NCBI RefSeq assembly: GCF_011193355.1
Contig: NZ_CP049780.1
Span: 2,456,556-2,520,555 of the forward strand
Length of the DNA: 64,000 nucleotides
Source: Streptomyces sp. JB150
Lineage (GTDB): Bacteria > Actinomycetota > Actinomycetes > Streptomycetales > Streptomycetaceae
Direction: 5' to 3'
The notes under the pieces are model-generated. The model saw only the letters and a program-made list of their open reading frames with translations. It ran no database searches and was not told the origin of the DNA. Made by a program: the position numbers and the translations under genes. Positions 1-8,901 of this stretch are shown here, piece after piece; within the stretch, counting starts at the first letter, position 1, and every line of letters begins with the position of its first letter.

Positions 1-1131
1 GACGGCCATCTTGCCGCTGAGGGTCTGCTTCTCGCCCTGGTTGACCAGGGGCGCCTCGCCCTTCCCGGCCTCGGGGTCGAGCACGTCCGTGTCGGTGTCG
101 ATCTCGATGTTGCCGACGAGGTCGACGAGGTTCTGCAGGTAGGGGGTGTCCAGGCGCCAGGTGCCCTGGATGGAGGTGCCGAGGACGGTGTCCAGGGCCT
201 CGCGGGTGCCGGTGGAGCCGTCGTCCTCGACGGACTTGGCGAGGGTGGTGGTCGCGCCGTCGTCGCCGGTCAGGGCGAGGGAGTTGGGCAGCAGGACGGT
301 GGTGCCCTGCCGGGTGGTGGTGTTGTCGACGAGCAGGGCGGTGGAGGTGCCGCCCTTCTTGGTGTCGTGCAGGTGGACGACGATCACGTCGCGCTTCTGG
401 GCGCCGGCGGCGGCCGTGGTGCCGGTGGTGCCGTCGGACGAGGACAGTCCGGGCAGCTTCCCGGCGTACCAGAGCCAGCCGACGCCGCCGGCCGCGACCA
501 GGGCGAGGACGACGGCCAGGGCGATGAGCCGGCTGCGGGCGCGGCGGCGGGCCTCCTCGCGGCGCTCGGTGCGGTTCTCGGTGAACTTCAGCCAGTCGAT
601 GACGTCCTCGGAGTCGCCGTCGGGCTCCTCGACGAACGAGAACTGCTCGGTGCGGTAGTCGCGGTCGTCCTGACCGTCGCGGTCGCCGCGGTCGTCGTCC
701 CGCGCGGGGGCGTCGTCGGCCGGTCCGGCCTGCTGCGGGATGTGGGCGGTCTGCTCGGCGACCCGGGACTGGGGAGCGGCGGCCTGCTGCCCGTAGGCGG
801 CGCCGTGGCCCTCCTGGCCCGCGTAGCCGTCGTAGGAGCCGTACGAGGGCTCCTGGCCGGTCCCGTAGGTGTCGTACGACGGGCTGGGCGGCTGCTGGCC
901 CGACGTGTACGGGTCGTAGCCGTAGCCCTGGGGGTTCTGCGGGTAGCCCTGGGGGTTCTGCGCGTGGTCCTGGGAGGCGGTCTGCTGCTGCCCGTAGGGG
1001 TCGTACGGGTCGTACGGGGGGTCGTACGGCTGCTGCTGCGCCTGCTGGTACACGGGGCGGCCGTACTCGTCGTAGCCGACGAGCCGGTACTGGTCCTCGC
1101 CCCCGTAGCCCGCGTCGTATCGGTCGTTCAC
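1..1131 (-). CDS. LCP (LytR-CpsA-Psr) family wall-polymer ligase, 3' end outside window
   Basis: Open frame from a GTG at 1131 that runs off the window start, so only the first 377 codons are present. Residues 1 to about 120 are low complexity, rich in Tyr, Gln, Pro and Gly (cytoplasmic). A basic stretch and one hydrophobic helix follow at about 202-222, then an extracellular segment that starts an LCP fold (VIVVHLHDTKKGGTSTALLV, then LLPNSLAL and a run into LSGKMAV). LCP enzymes move lipid-linked anionic glycopolymers onto peptidoglycan. The gene lies 16 bp after nadD on the same strand. By position and architecture it matches S. coelicolor SCO2578 (PdtA), reported as a polydiglycosylphosphate transferase. 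That identity is from memory. The catalytic arginines lie beyond the window and could not be checked. Confidence 0.85.
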   Translation of the reverse strand, partial: MNDRYDAGYGGEDQYRLVGYDEYGRPVYQQAQQQPYDPPYDPYDPYGQQQTASQDHAQNPQGYPQNPQGYGYDPYTSGQQPPSPSYDTYGTGQEPSYGSYDGYAGQEGHGAAYGQQAAAPQSRVAEQTAHIPQQAGPADDAPARDDDRGDRDGQDDRDYRTEQFSFVEEPDGDSEDVIDWLKFTENRTERREEARRRARSRLIALAVVLALVAAGGVGWLWYAGKLPGLSSSDGTTGTTAAAGAQKRDVIVVHLHDTKKGGTSTALLVDNTTTRQGTTVLLPNSLALTGDDGATTTLAKSVEDDGSTGTREALDTVLGTSIQGTWRLDTPYLQNLVDLVGNIEIDTDTDVLDPEAGKGEAPLVNQGEKQTLSGKMAV

Positions 1132-1147
1132 CGGTGCCCCTCTCGGC

Positions 1148-1801
1148 TCACTCGCCGCCGCGGTACAGCTCGCGCTTGGTGATGTAGCGCACGACTCCGT
1201 CGGGCACCAGATACCAGATGGGGTCACCCTTGGCGACTCGCGCGCGGCAGTCCGTGGAGGAGATGGCGAGGGCGGGGACCTCGACGAGCGAGACGATGCC
1301 CTCGGGCAGGCCGGGGTCGTCCAGGTGGTGTCCCGGGCGGGTGACCCCGATGAAGTGCGCCAGCGAGAACAGCTCCTCGGTGTCCCGCCACGTGAGGATC
1401 TGGGCGAGGGCGTCGGCGCCGGTGATGAAGAACAGGTCGGTGTCGGGGTTGAGCGCGCGCAGGTCGCGCAGGGTGTCCACGGTGTAGGTGGGGCCGCCGC
1501 GGTCGATGTCGATGCGGCTGACCGAGAACTGGGGGTTCTCGGCGGTCGCGATGACCGTCATGAGGTAGCGGTCCTCGGCCGGGGACACGGTGCGGTGGCT
1601 CTTCTGCCAGGGCTCGCCGGTCGGCACGAAGACGACCTCGTCGAGGCGGAACTGCGCGGCGACCTCGCTGGCGGCCACCAGGTGGCCGTGGTGGATCGGG
1701 TCGAACGTTCCGCCCATGACGCCGAGGCGGCGCTTGCCGCGGCCGCTGGTGCCCTGCGGTGTGTCGTTCACCGGACCGGTAGGCATGTCCTGCTTCCCCA
1801 T
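1148..1801 (-). CDS. nadD: Nicotinate-nucleotide adenylyltransferase
   Basis: Makes deamido-NAD from nicotinate mononucleotide and ATP in NAD synthesis. The nucleotidyltransferase signature [11 protein letters not shown] sits at about residues 30-40, with the HxGH box at 37-40. The C-terminal ISSTDCR (ISSTxxR) motif typical of NadD is at about 180. Length (217 aa) is slightly above the usual 190-210 because of a 25-residue N-terminal lead. An in-frame ATG at 1786, preceded by AGCAGG, may be the true start. It is followed 16 bp later by the LCP gene, a conserved Streptomyces pairing. Confidence 0.95.
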   Translation of the reverse strand: MGKQDMPTGPVNDTPQGTSGRGKRRLGVMGGTFDPIHHGHLVAASEVAAQFRLDEVVFVPTGEPWQKSHRTVSPAEDRYLMTVIATAENPQFSVSRIDIDRGGPTYTVDTLRDLRALNPDTDLFFITGADALAQILTWRDTEELFSLAHFIGVTRPGHHLDDPGLPEGIVSLVEVPALAISSTDCRARVAKGDPIWYLVPDGVVRYITKRELYRGGE

Positions 1802-1873
1802 GCGTGCAGACCCTACCGGCCCGGCCCGTGTGCCCCGACGGGCGGAGTCGTCCCCGGCCCCCGCGGGCGTCCG

Positions 1874-2038
1874 TCAGCGGTCGCGGTTGAAGCGGGTGGT
1901 CACCCACAGCAGCAGCATGAGGATGACGAAGGCGCCACCGCCGGTGAGCAGCGGGCTGAGGCTTTCGTGGTTGCCGCCGTGCTCCCCGCCCTCGGAGGCG
2001 AGGGTGACCAGCTGGGCGGTGGTGGTGTGGAGGCTCAT
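1874..2038 (-). CDS. Small single-helix membrane protein, 54 aa
   Basis: A short frame starting ATG at 2038: MSLHTTTAQLV, a Gly/Glu/His stretch, then one hydrophobic helix (about residues 30-46, SPLLTGGGAFVILMLLLWV) and a basic tail TTRFNRDR. It lies 72 bp upstream of nadD on the same strand. Small proteins of this shape are annotated beside nadD in Streptomyces genomes. No function is known to me. The N-out/C-in topology is inferred from the basic C-terminus. Confidence 0.7.
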   Translation of the reverse strand: MSLHTTTAQLVTLASEGGEHGGNHESLSPLLTGGGAFVILMLLLWVTTRFNRDR

Positions 2039-2148
2039 CTTCGTCAGGACCTATCGCGTGTGGGCGGGATAAAGATGTCGGCCCATCGTATGCGGGCCGC
2101 TCCGCCGCGATCACCCCGACTCCGGTGTCGGGCAACCTTCGGGCGCGC

Positions 2149-2298
2149 TCAGTCGTCCTTCCGCCTGTACCCCCGCAGCAGGAACCAGGCGGTCAGCACG
2201 CACCCCACCAGCATCACGACCAGGACGACCCGGAGGAGATTCCCGGCCCCCTGCTGCTCGGCGGCCATGAGCCAGGCGGACGCGGCGTCGTACTCCAT
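2149..2298 (-). CDS. Small single-helix membrane protein, 49 aa
   Basis: ATG at 2298. The protein begins MEYDAASAWLMAAEQQG, then one strongly hydrophobic helix at about residues 21-41 (LLRVVLVVMLVGCVLTAWFLL) and a positively charged tail RGYRRKDD. It sits 110 bp upstream of the 54-aa membrane protein and diverges from the M48 protease gene. The region is usually hidden by a long antisense frame, but the amphipathic start, clean helix and basic end look like a genuine tail-anchored small protein. Function unknown. Confidence 0.6.
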   Translation of the reverse strand: MEYDAASAWLMAAEQQGAGNLLRVVLVVMLVGCVLTAWFLLRGYRRKDD

Positions 2299-2460
2299 GA
2301 CGTGGGGCTCCTTCGCTGTGCTGCCCGTCCACGGTAACTCCGCCCGCGGTCTGCCCCGGAAGGCAGGTTCTAGGCTGGAGGTCGCCTCGGGGGCACCGCG
2401 ACCGCAGACGGTCCGGGCACGGTGTCCGGGCCGGGCACACCGACGCATCTGGGGGACCCG

Positions 2461-3555
2461 ATGTCCTACGACCACCCGCAGTCCGGATCCGAGCAGCTGC
2501 CCGGCAGGCGGCGCCGGCGTTTCCCGGAGATCTCCTCGCGGGCCTACGAGCACCCGGCCGACCGCTCGGCGCTGGTGGCGCTGCGCCGGCTCAGCGGCTT
2601 CGACACCGTCTTCAAGGCGCTCAGCGGCCTGCTGCCCGAGCGGAGCCTGAGGCTGCTGTTCCTGTCCGACTCGGTGCGCGTCTCCGACCGGCAGTTCCCG
2701 CATCTGCACAGGATGCTGATGGACGCCTGCTACATCCTGGACCTGGAGAAGGTCCCGCCGATGTACGTCCAGCAGGACCCGCAGCCGAACGCGATGTGCG
2801 TGGGCATGCACGAGCCGGTCATCGTGGTCACCACGGGGCTGGTGGAGCTGCTGGACGAGGAGGAGATGCGGGCGGTGGTCGGCCACGAGGTCGGCCACGC
2901 CCTGTCCGGGCACGCCGTGTACCGCACGATCCTGCTGTTCCTGACCAGTCTCGCCCTGCGGGTGGCGTGGATCCCGCTCGGCAACATGGCGGTGATGGCG
3001 ATCGTGACCGCGCTGCGCGAGTGGTTCCGCAAGTCGGAGCTGTCCGCGGACCGCGCGGGCCTGCTGGTGGGGCAGGACCTGCACGCCTCGCTGCGGGGCC
3101 TGATGAAGCTGGCGGGCGGCAACCACCTGCACGAGATGAACGTGGACGCGTTCCTGGAGCAGGCCGACGAGTACGAGGCGGCCGGCGATCTGCGCGACTC
3201 GGTGCTGAAGATCCTCAACGTGCTGCCGCGCTCGCACCCCTTCGCCACGGTCCGCGCGGCCGAGCTGAAGAAGTGGGCGGCCACCCGCGACTACCAGCGG
3301 ATCATGGACGGCCACTACCCGAAGCGGGGCGACGACAAGGAGGCCAGGGTCTCGGAGTCGCTGCGCGAGTCGGCGGCGCACTACGCGTCGGAGGTGCGCG
3401 AGTCGAAGGACCCGCTGATGAAGCTGGTCACGGACATCGCCGGGGGCGCGGGCGACCTGGGCGACCGGATGCGGCGCGGCTGGGGCGGCTTCACCGGCGC
3501 ACCGCGCAAGGACCGCCCCTCCGGGGACGCGCCGGAGCGGGGTCAGGGGGACTAG
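2461..3555 (+). CDS. M48 family zinc metallopeptidase (HtpX/Ste24-like)
   Basis: Likely membrane-associated zinc protease. Residues 142-146 read HEVGH (HExxH), with the third zinc ligand expected in SELSADRAG at about 193. A hydrophobic stretch (about 155-185) follows the zinc site, as in HtpX-like proteins. I chose the ATG at 2461 because GGGGGA precedes it by 6 bases; an upstream GTG at 2422 would add 13 residues without a better site. The C-terminus (about 290-364) is charged and lacks a helix. It diverges from the small membrane genes and is followed by a 24-bp tandem repeat before a convergent gene. Substrate unknown. Confidence 0.88.
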   Translation: MSYDHPQSGSEQLPGRRRRRFPEISSRAYEHPADRSALVALRRLSGFDTVFKALSGLLPERSLRLLFLSDSVRVSDRQFPHLHRMLMDACYILDLEKVPPMYVQQDPQPNAMCVGMHEPVIVVTTGLVELLDEEEMRAVVGHEVGHALSGHAVYRTILLFLTSLALRVAWIPLGNMAVMAIVTALREWFRKSELSADRAGLLVGQDLHASLRGLMKLAGGNHLHEMNVDAFLEQADEYEAAGDLRDSVLKILNVLPRSHPFATVRAAELKKWAATRDYQRIMDGHYPKRGDDKEARVSESLRESAAHYASEVRESKDPLMKLVTDIAGGAGDLGDRMRRGWGGFTGAPRKDRPSGDAPERGQGD

Positions 3556-3565
3556 ACCGGGCAGC

Positions 3566-3663
3566 GGACCGGCCTGACGGACACCCTGCCTGGACCGGCC
3601 TGGCGGACGCCCTCGGGCCGGCCTGACGTACGCCCGTCGGGACCGGCCTGGGGGACACCCGTG
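3566..3663. repeat. Four-copy tandem repeat, unit 24 bp
   Basis: Four head-to-tail copies begin at 3566 (26 bp), 3592, 3616 and 3640 (24 bp each). Each starts GGACCGGCCTG (one copy GGCCGGCCTG) followed by a variant of ACGGACACCC. They fill the gap between the convergent M48 gene (ends 3555) and the next gene (ends 3674). Confidence 0.85.
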
Positions 3664-3673
3664 CGCGCCCGGG

Positions 3674-4750
3674 CTAGACCCTGGGCTGGGCGCTGTCCGC
3701 GAGGGTGCCGCACAGCGCGGGGACGCCGTGCAGGGCGTACGGGTCGGTGCCGGCCGGGCCGCCCTCCTTGGCGGTCTGGCCGGCGAACAGCGGGCGCAGC
3801 CGGGCGGTGGCGTCCTCGGCGCAGGACATCGGTCCGGCCTGCAGCCGGGACCCGGTCAGCCGGGTCTGGCGGAGCCGCAGGTCCTCGCGGTCGAAGCGGA
3901 AGTGCAGCTCGCGGCGGACGGTGAACAGCGACGCCTCGGCGGCGGCGCCGGCCCCGGCCGGCCGCAGCGCGTACACGAACGTGTGGTCGGAGGTGACCTC
4001 CAGGGTGGACGCGTCGGCCTCCTCGGCGCGCAGGCTGCCGTGGACGCGGATGCCGGGGGCGGCCAGTTCGACGCCGGCCGGGTCGAAGCGGACCAGCCAG
4101 CCGGTGGGGGCGTGCCGGCCGTCGGCCGCCGGGCGGTCGAAGCTGCGGTCGAACTGGGCGAGCTGGTCGGCGTCGAGGAGGACCCGTACGGGGCGGACCT
4201 GGCCGCCGGTGAGCACCTCGGGGTAGAGCGAGGAGCGCACGACGTAGTCCTTGGCCGTGCTGAGGGCGGTGAGGACCTGGCCGTCGGAGAAGTGGTCGGT
4301 GCGGCGGGCGGCGGGCAGCGGGATGCCCTCGGCGCCGGTGCGGAACCCGGCGGCGGGACTCGCCTCGTACAGTCGTTCGATGTCGGTGGTGCCGGGGACG
4401 GGGCCGCGCGGGGCGAGCGGGACGACGGTCGTGCGCAGCGGTTCGACGGCGGGCGGCCGGGCGGTCCGGGTGGCCGGATAGGGGTGGCGTACGCCCATGT
4501 AGATCGCGGTGCCGAAGGCGACGGCGATCAGCAGCACGAGGATCAGGGCCTGCCGGGGCAGTCGGCGGCGGGCCGGGGGGCGACGGCGGACCGCGGGCGC
4601 GTGGTCGGTGATGCGTTCGCGCGCGGAGAACTCCTGGAGGCGGGCAGCGCGGACGAACGACTCGTCGAACACGACGGATCGGTACTCGTCGTCCGCACCG
4701 TTGGGGGCGCCGTCGGGTGTCCCCTCGGGTGGGTCTCCAGGCCCGCCCAT
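3674..4750 (-). CDS. One-helix membrane protein with SVVFDExFVRAA motif, 358 aa
   Basis: Unknown function. The acidic N-terminus carries SVVFDESFVRAARLQEFSARERI at about residues 25-47. A proline/arginine-rich stretch and one transmembrane helix (about 67-86, QALILVLLIAVAFGTAIYMGV) follow, then a long extracellular domain of about 265 residues with two cysteines near the end (MSCAED, PALCG). The motif is shared with the adjacent gene at 4838-5440, which has a different outer part. The pair looks like a paralogous set with a common cytoplasmic docking segment. The equivalent S. coelicolor genes (about SCO2583/SCO2584) have been linked to spore-wall synthesis, by recollection only. Confidence 0.75.
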   Translation of the reverse strand: MGGPGDPPEGTPDGAPNGADDEYRSVVFDESFVRAARLQEFSARERITDHAPAVRRRPPARRRLPRQALILVLLIAVAFGTAIYMGVRHPYPATRTARPPAVEPLRTTVVPLAPRGPVPGTTDIERLYEASPAAGFRTGAEGIPLPAARRTDHFSDGQVLTALSTAKDYVVRSSLYPEVLTGGQVRPVRVLLDADQLAQFDRSFDRPAADGRHAPTGWLVRFDPAGVELAAPGIRVHGSLRAEEADASTLEVTSDHTFVYALRPAGAGAAAEASLFTVRRELHFRFDREDLRLRQTRLTGSRLQAGPMSCAEDATARLRPLFAGQTAKEGGPAGTDPYALHGVPALCGTLADSAQPRV

Positions 4751-4837
4751 ATCTTCAGGGTAGGTCCGCCGGCGACGCGGTAAACACCGTCCCCGGACAA
4801 CCCCTGACCGGCCCTCACCCGTAGGGGAGCGTCGCCG

Positions 4838-5440
4838 TCAGGGGGTGCGCGGGACGGCCGAGACGGCCGGGCGGGAGTAGTCCGCGGAGGCCGAGGGACC
4901 GGCCGTGCCGCCCTGCTCCAGGCCGGTCGAGGCGGGCGGCGGCACCTGGTCCTGGCGGCCCGAGGAGGCGCCGCGGTAGACGGCGGCGAAGGCCAGGGCG
5001 ATCATGCCGACGCCCATCACCACGGCGAGCAGCCAGGCCACGGGGCGGTGCCAGCGGCCGTGCCGGCCGTAGGGCCCGGCGCCGATGCCCGGGCCGTCGA
5101 GGAGGTCGAGGTCGTCCGGGCCGTCGAAGTCCGGATCATGACCGAACGCGCCCGGCTCGTGGCCGCCGTACCCGTCGTCGTAGCGCTCGCCTCGGCCGTG
5201 GGTGCGGCGGGCCTCCGCCTCGGAGGCCTCCGCTCTGGCCTGGGCCGCGGCCAGGAGGCGCTCCACGGCGGTCGGCTCGTGCACCACGGCCGCCCGCACG
5301 AAGGCCTCGTCGAAGACCACGGAGGCGAACTCTGCGTCCGACACCCCGCGGTCGTGGTCGTCGTCGGGCTCCCAGCCGTCACGGAACGGCGAACCCCCCA
5401 CGTCCTCCGGCACGCATCCAGAGTAGACCTGGGGGGTCAA
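4838..5440 (-). CDS. One-helix membrane protein with SVVFDExFVRAA motif, 200 aa
   Basis: Unknown function. The motif SVVFDEAFVRAAVVHEPTAVERL at about residues 40-62 aligns with SVVFDESFVRAARLQEFSARERI in the neighbouring 358-aa protein. A charged Ala/Glu-rich helix (62-85), an Asp/Gly-rich low-complexity linker (85-130) and one membrane helix (about 134-155) follow, then a short outer tail rich in Pro, Ser and Ala. The gene is 87 bp upstream of its paralogue on the same strand, so the two are probably co-transcribed. The start at 5440 is uncertain; the ATG-like options inside would remove part of the acidic leader but keep the motif. Confidence 0.72.
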   Translation of the reverse strand: MTPQVYSGCVPEDVGGSPFRDGWEPDDDHDRGVSDAEFASVVFDEAFVRAAVVHEPTAVERLLAAAQARAEASEAEARRTHGRGERYDDGYGGHEPGAFGHDPDFDGPDDLDLLDGPGIGAGPYGRHGRWHRPVAWLLAVVMGVGMIALAFAAVYRGASSGRQDQVPPPASTGLEQGGTAGPSASADYSRPAVSAVPRTP

Positions 5441-5515
5441 TTTGGGCAGACGGTAGGGAAATTCATCCGCATGCCGGACCGCGCGGCCGACCGGCGCGCG
5501 CCCGGGCCGCGCGCC

Positions 5516-6802
5516 TCAGCGCCGCACGTGCCCGTCGCCGGTGACGATGTATTTCGTGCTGGTCAGCTCGGGCAGGCCCATCGGGCCGCGGGCGTGCAGC
5601 TTCTGCGTGGAGATGCCGATCTCGGCGCCGAAGCCGAACTGGCCGCCGTCGGTGAACCGGGTGGAGGCGTTCACGGCGACGGTGGTGGAGTCGACCAGCT
5701 GGGTGAACCGGCGGGCGGCCTGCTGCGAGGTGGTGACGATGGCCTCGGTGTGGCCGGAGGTCCACAGCCGGATGTGCTCCACGGCCTTGTCGAGCGAGTC
5801 GACGACCGCCGCGGCGATGTCGTACGACAGGTACTCGGTCTCCCAGTCCTCCGGCGTGGCCTCGACCACCGTCGCCCTGGAGTCCTTGGCGTACGCCATC
5901 ACCCGCTCGTCGGCGTGCACGGTGACCCCGGCGTCCGCGAGGGCGTCCAGGGCGCGCGGCAGGAACTCGGCGGCGATGTCCTGGTGGACCAGCAGGGTCT
6001 CGGCGGCGTTGCAGACGCCGACCCGCTGGGCCTTGGAGTTGATCAGGATCTCGACGGCCATGTCGAGGTCGGCCTGCGCGTCGACGTAGACGTGGCAGTT
6101 GCCGGTGCCGGTCTCGATGACCGGGACGACGGACTCCTGGACGACCGTGTTGATCAGGGAGGCGCCGCCGCGCGGGATGAGCACGTCGACCAGGCCGCGG
6201 GCGCGCATCAGCTCGCGCACGCTGTCGCGGCTCTCGCCGGGGACGAGCTGGACGGCGTCGGCGGGCAGCCCGGCGCCGCCGACGGCGTCGCGCAGCACGC
6301 GGACCAGCGCGGTGTTCGACTGGTACGCCGAGGACGAGCCACGCAGCAGCACCGCGTTGCCGGACTTCAGGCACAGGGCGGCGGCGTCGACCGTCACGTT
6401 CGGGCGGCCCTCGTAGATGATGCCGACGACGCCGAGCGGCACCCGGATCTGGCGCAGGTCGATGCCGTTGGGCAGGGTGGAGCCGCGCACCACCTCGCCG
6501 ACCGGGTCGGGCAGCGCGGCCACGTCGCGCACGTCGGAGGCGATGGCGCGGACCCGCTCCGGGGTGAGGGTGAGCCGGTCGATCATGCCCTCGCTGGTGC
6601 CGCTCTCCCGGGCCTTGGCCACGTCCTTGGCGTTGGCCTCGACGATCTCGCTCGTCCGGACCTCCAGCGCGTCCGCGATGGCGAGCAGCGCGTCGTCCTT
6701 CACGGACCGCGGCAGCGGCGCGAGGTCGGCGGCGGCGGCCTTGGCGCGGTAGGCGGCCTGGGTGAGCGGGGACATCGAGTCGTACGGCGAGAGCGTGGTC
6801 AT
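5516..6802 (-). CDS. proA: Gamma-glutamyl phosphate reductase
   Basis: NADPH-dependent reduction of gamma-glutamyl phosphate to glutamate semialdehyde, the second step of proline synthesis. It is an aldehyde-dehydrogenase-fold protein of 428 aa, the normal length. The catalytic cysteine lies in [11 protein letters not shown] (C236), and the family stretches [20 protein letters not shown] (121-140) and [19 protein letters not shown] near the C-terminus are intact. proB lies about 0.8 kb upstream on the same strand with one small gene between. No clear ribosome-binding site precedes the ATG at 6802. Confidence 0.96.
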   Translation of the reverse strand: MTTLSPYDSMSPLTQAAYRAKAAAADLAPLPRSVKDDALLAIADALEVRTSEIVEANAKDVAKARESGTSEGMIDRLTLTPERVRAIASDVRDVAALPDPVGEVVRGSTLPNGIDLRQIRVPLGVVGIIYEGRPNVTVDAAALCLKSGNAVLLRGSSSAYQSNTALVRVLRDAVGGAGLPADAVQLVPGESRDSVRELMRARGLVDVLIPRGGASLINTVVQESVVPVIETGTGNCHVYVDAQADLDMAVEILINSKAQRVGVCNAAETLLVHQDIAAEFLPRALDALADAGVTVHADERVMAYAKDSRATVVEATPEDWETEYLSYDIAAAVVDSLDKAVEHIRLWTSGHTEAIVTTSQQAARRFTQLVDSTTVAVNASTRFTDGGQFGFGAEIGISTQKLHARGPMGLPELTSTKYIVTGDGHVRR

Positions 6803-6940
6803 GGGGGAAGGGTAGTGCGCCGGACGGGCCCGTTCCTCGCCCGTTCCACACCCCGAGACGGTTTCGGAGCGACCCTGAGACGCGTTCCTGCGCGCCCCTG
6901 AGACGCGTTCCGCAGTGCCCCTGAGGCGCGGGCAAAGGGG

Positions 6941-7411
6941 TCAGAACGGGTGAACGCCGACCGGGCTCGCCGGGGGCGGTCCGTAGCCCTCGGCGAGCCG
7001 CTGGTGGTAGGTGGCCCGGTCGATGACCTCCAGGCCGACGATCTCCCAGGGCGGCAGCCCGGCGGACTGCCGGTGCTCGCCCCACAGGCGCAGCGCCACG
7101 GCCGCCGCGTCGTGCAGGTCGCGGGCCTCTTCCCAGTACCGGATCTCGGCGTGGTCCTCGGCGTAGCGGCTGGTCAGCAGGAAGGGGTGGTCGTGGGCCA
7201 GCTGCTCCAGGGACCGCCGGACCTCGGTCAGCGGGGCGGCCTCGCCGGAGACGCTGAGGGTGACGTGCCACAGCCGGGGCAGGTCGGCGGGCTCCTCGCC
7301 CTCGAAGCGGTCCCCGGCGGCCACGCTGGTCAGCGCAGCCCGGTCCGCACCGGCCGAGCGGGAGCCGGCACCACCGCGGGGCGCCGTCGCCCCAGGGCGT
7401 ACTCGTCTCAC
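6941..7411 (-). CDS. Conserved hypothetical protein between proB and proA, 156 aa
   Basis: Unrecognised family. I place the start at the GTG at 7411 because AGGAGG lies 5 bases ahead; the longer frame to 7486 lacks support. The first 45 residues are Arg/Ala/Gly-rich and probably disordered. The rest is a compact domain (LWHVTLSVSGEAAPLTEVRRSLEQLAHDHPFLLTSRYAEDHAEIRYWEE) followed by a helix and a Pro-rich end. No signal peptide or membrane helix. Its place in the pro operon of Streptomyces is conserved, but no role in proline synthesis can be read from the sequence. Confidence 0.78.
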   Translation of the reverse strand: MRRVRPGATAPRGGAGSRSAGADRAALTSVAAGDRFEGEEPADLPRLWHVTLSVSGEAAPLTEVRRSLEQLAHDHPFLLTSRYAEDHAEIRYWEEARDLHDAAAVALRLWGEHRQSAGLPPWEIVGLEVIDRATYHQRLAEGYGPPPASPVGVHPF

Positions 7412-7585
7412 GACGGCCTCCTTCACACGTGACGGAACTGCGCCCTCGACACAAAGTTGAGCAGTCCCCGAGTGATCGTGTGGCACTTTTGCGGAACGTC
7501 CACCACCCGAGGCGGACGATTCACCGCATTCCGGCCGCGCGTACGGATGTCTTTACGCTCTGTGCGGACGCGGTGACAGAATTTC

Positions 7586-7604
7586 GCCGCACGGGCCGTG
7601 CGGT
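7586..7604 (-). terminator. Short hairpin after proB
   Basis: Arms of 7-8 bp (GCCGCACG, 7586-7593, and 7597-7604) around a 3-base loop lie directly after the proB stop. A weak terminator or processing hairpin is likely. Confidence 0.4.
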
Positions 7605-7608
7605 GCCG

Positions 7609-8736
7609 TCAGGAGTGCAGGAGCACCAGGTCGTCGCGGTGGACCACCTCGCGCTCGTACGCCGGGCCCAGTTCGCGGGCCAGCTCGCGGGTGGAGCGCC
7701 CGATCAGCCGGGGGATCTCCTTGGCGTCGAAGTTGACCAGTCCGCGCGCCACCGCCCGCCCGGAGCCGTCGCGCAGCTCGACCGGGTCGCCCGCGCTGAA
7801 CTCGCCCTCGACGGCGGCGATGCCGGCCGGCAGCAGGGAGGTGCGCCGTTCCACCACGGCCCGTACCGCCCCGTCGTCCAGGGTGAGCGCGCCCTGCGGG
7901 GTCGAGGCGTGCTGCAGCCACAGCAGCCGGTCGGCGGAGCGCTTGCCCGTGGGGTGGAAGTAGGTGCCGGTGTCCTGGCCGGTGAGGGCGTCGGCCGCGT
8001 GGACGGCGCTGGTCAGCACGACGGGGATGCCCGCGGCGGCGGCGATCCGGGCGGCCTCGACCTTGGTGACCATGCCGCCGGTGCCGACCCCGGCCTTGCC
8101 GGCGCTGCCGATCTCCACGTCCGCGAGGTCCCGCGGGCCGCGCACCTCCGCGATCCGCGAGGTGCCGGGCCTGGCGGGGTCGCCGTCGTAGACGCCGTCC
8201 ACGTCGGAGAGCAGGACGAGCAGGTCGGCGTGGACGAGGTGGGCGACGAGGGCGGCGAGCCGGTCGTTGTCGCCGAAGCGGATCTCGTCGGTGGCGACCG
8301 TGTCGTTCTCGTTCACGATCGGGAACGCGCCCATCGCGAGGAGCTGGTCGAGGGTGCGGGAGGCGTTGCGGTGGTGGGCCCGGCGGCTCATGTCGTCGCT
8401 GGTGAGCAGCACCTGGCCGACGCGGACGCCGTAGCGGGCGAAGGAGGCGGTGTAGCGGGCCACGAGGAGGCCCTGGCCGACGCTGGCGGCGGCCTGCTGG
8501 CGGGCCAGGTCCCTCGGGCGGCGGCGCAGCCCCAGCGGGGCGAGTCCGGCGGCGATGGCGCCCGAGGAGACCAGCACGATCTCCTTCTCGCCTCCGCTGC
8601 GGATCTTCGCCAGGACGTCGACGAGCGCGTCCACCCGGTCGGCGTCCAGTCCGCCCGAGGCGGTGGTCAGCGACGAGGAACCCACCTTGACGACGATCCT
8701 GCGGGCCTCGCGCACGGCCTGCCTTGCCCCTGCCAC
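7609..8736 (-). CDS. proB: Glutamate 5-kinase with C-terminal PUA domain
   Basis: Phosphorylates glutamate to gamma-glutamyl phosphate, the first and feedback-regulated step of proline synthesis. The amino-acid-kinase domain opens with RRIVVKVGSSSLT and contains LVSSGAIAAGLAPLG, NENDTVATDEIRFGDNDRLAALVA and LLSDVDGVYDGDP. A PUA domain fills the last 90 residues or so. The GTG at 8736 (VAGARQAVREARRIVVKVG) gives 375 aa, the usual size; the longer frame to 8853 adds an Arg-rich lead unlike the family. In many actinobacteria proB follows obg directly, but here about 14 kb separates them. Confidence 0.95.
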   Translation of the reverse strand: MAGARQAVREARRIVVKVGSSSLTTASGGLDADRVDALVDVLAKIRSGGEKEIVLVSSGAIAAGLAPLGLRRRPRDLARQQAAASVGQGLLVARYTASFARYGVRVGQVLLTSDDMSRRAHHRNASRTLDQLLAMGAFPIVNENDTVATDEIRFGDNDRLAALVAHLVHADLLVLLSDVDGVYDGDPARPGTSRIAEVRGPRDLADVEIGSAGKAGVGTGGMVTKVEAARIAAAAGIPVVLTSAVHAADALTGQDTGTYFHPTGKRSADRLLWLQHASTPQGALTLDDGAVRAVVERRTSLLPAGIAAVEGEFSAGDPVELRDGSGRAVARGLVNFDAKEIPRLIGRSTRELARELGPAYEREVVHRDDLVLLHS

Positions 8737-8901
8737 CTTGCTGTCTGTCCCCTCGCGTAGGTTCAGTCGCCCACCAGGCAATCTACGGGACAGGAGGCGT
8801 ACTGCGCGCCACTGGTCCACGCTGCGGACGCGCGTGGTGCGCAGCAGTCTCACGCCCGGCTTACCGCCGGGAGACGACAGGGCGAAGAACCGGCGCCGAA
8901 C

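Noticed and set aside
367..1182. Long plus-strand open frame opposite the LCP gene
   Set aside because: It is a Gly/Val/Ala/Arg-rich antisense shadow of the LCP gene. The minus frame has the helix and LCP sequence and shows the high-GC3 pattern.
1224..2135. 303-codon minus-strand frame overlapping nadD
   Set aside because: Composed of Arg/Pro/His runs with no domain; the overlapping nadD frame has all family motifs.
5463..7454. 663-codon minus frame across proA
   Set aside because: Shifted-frame shadow, Arg/Gly-rich; proA and the 156-aa gene explain the coding signal.
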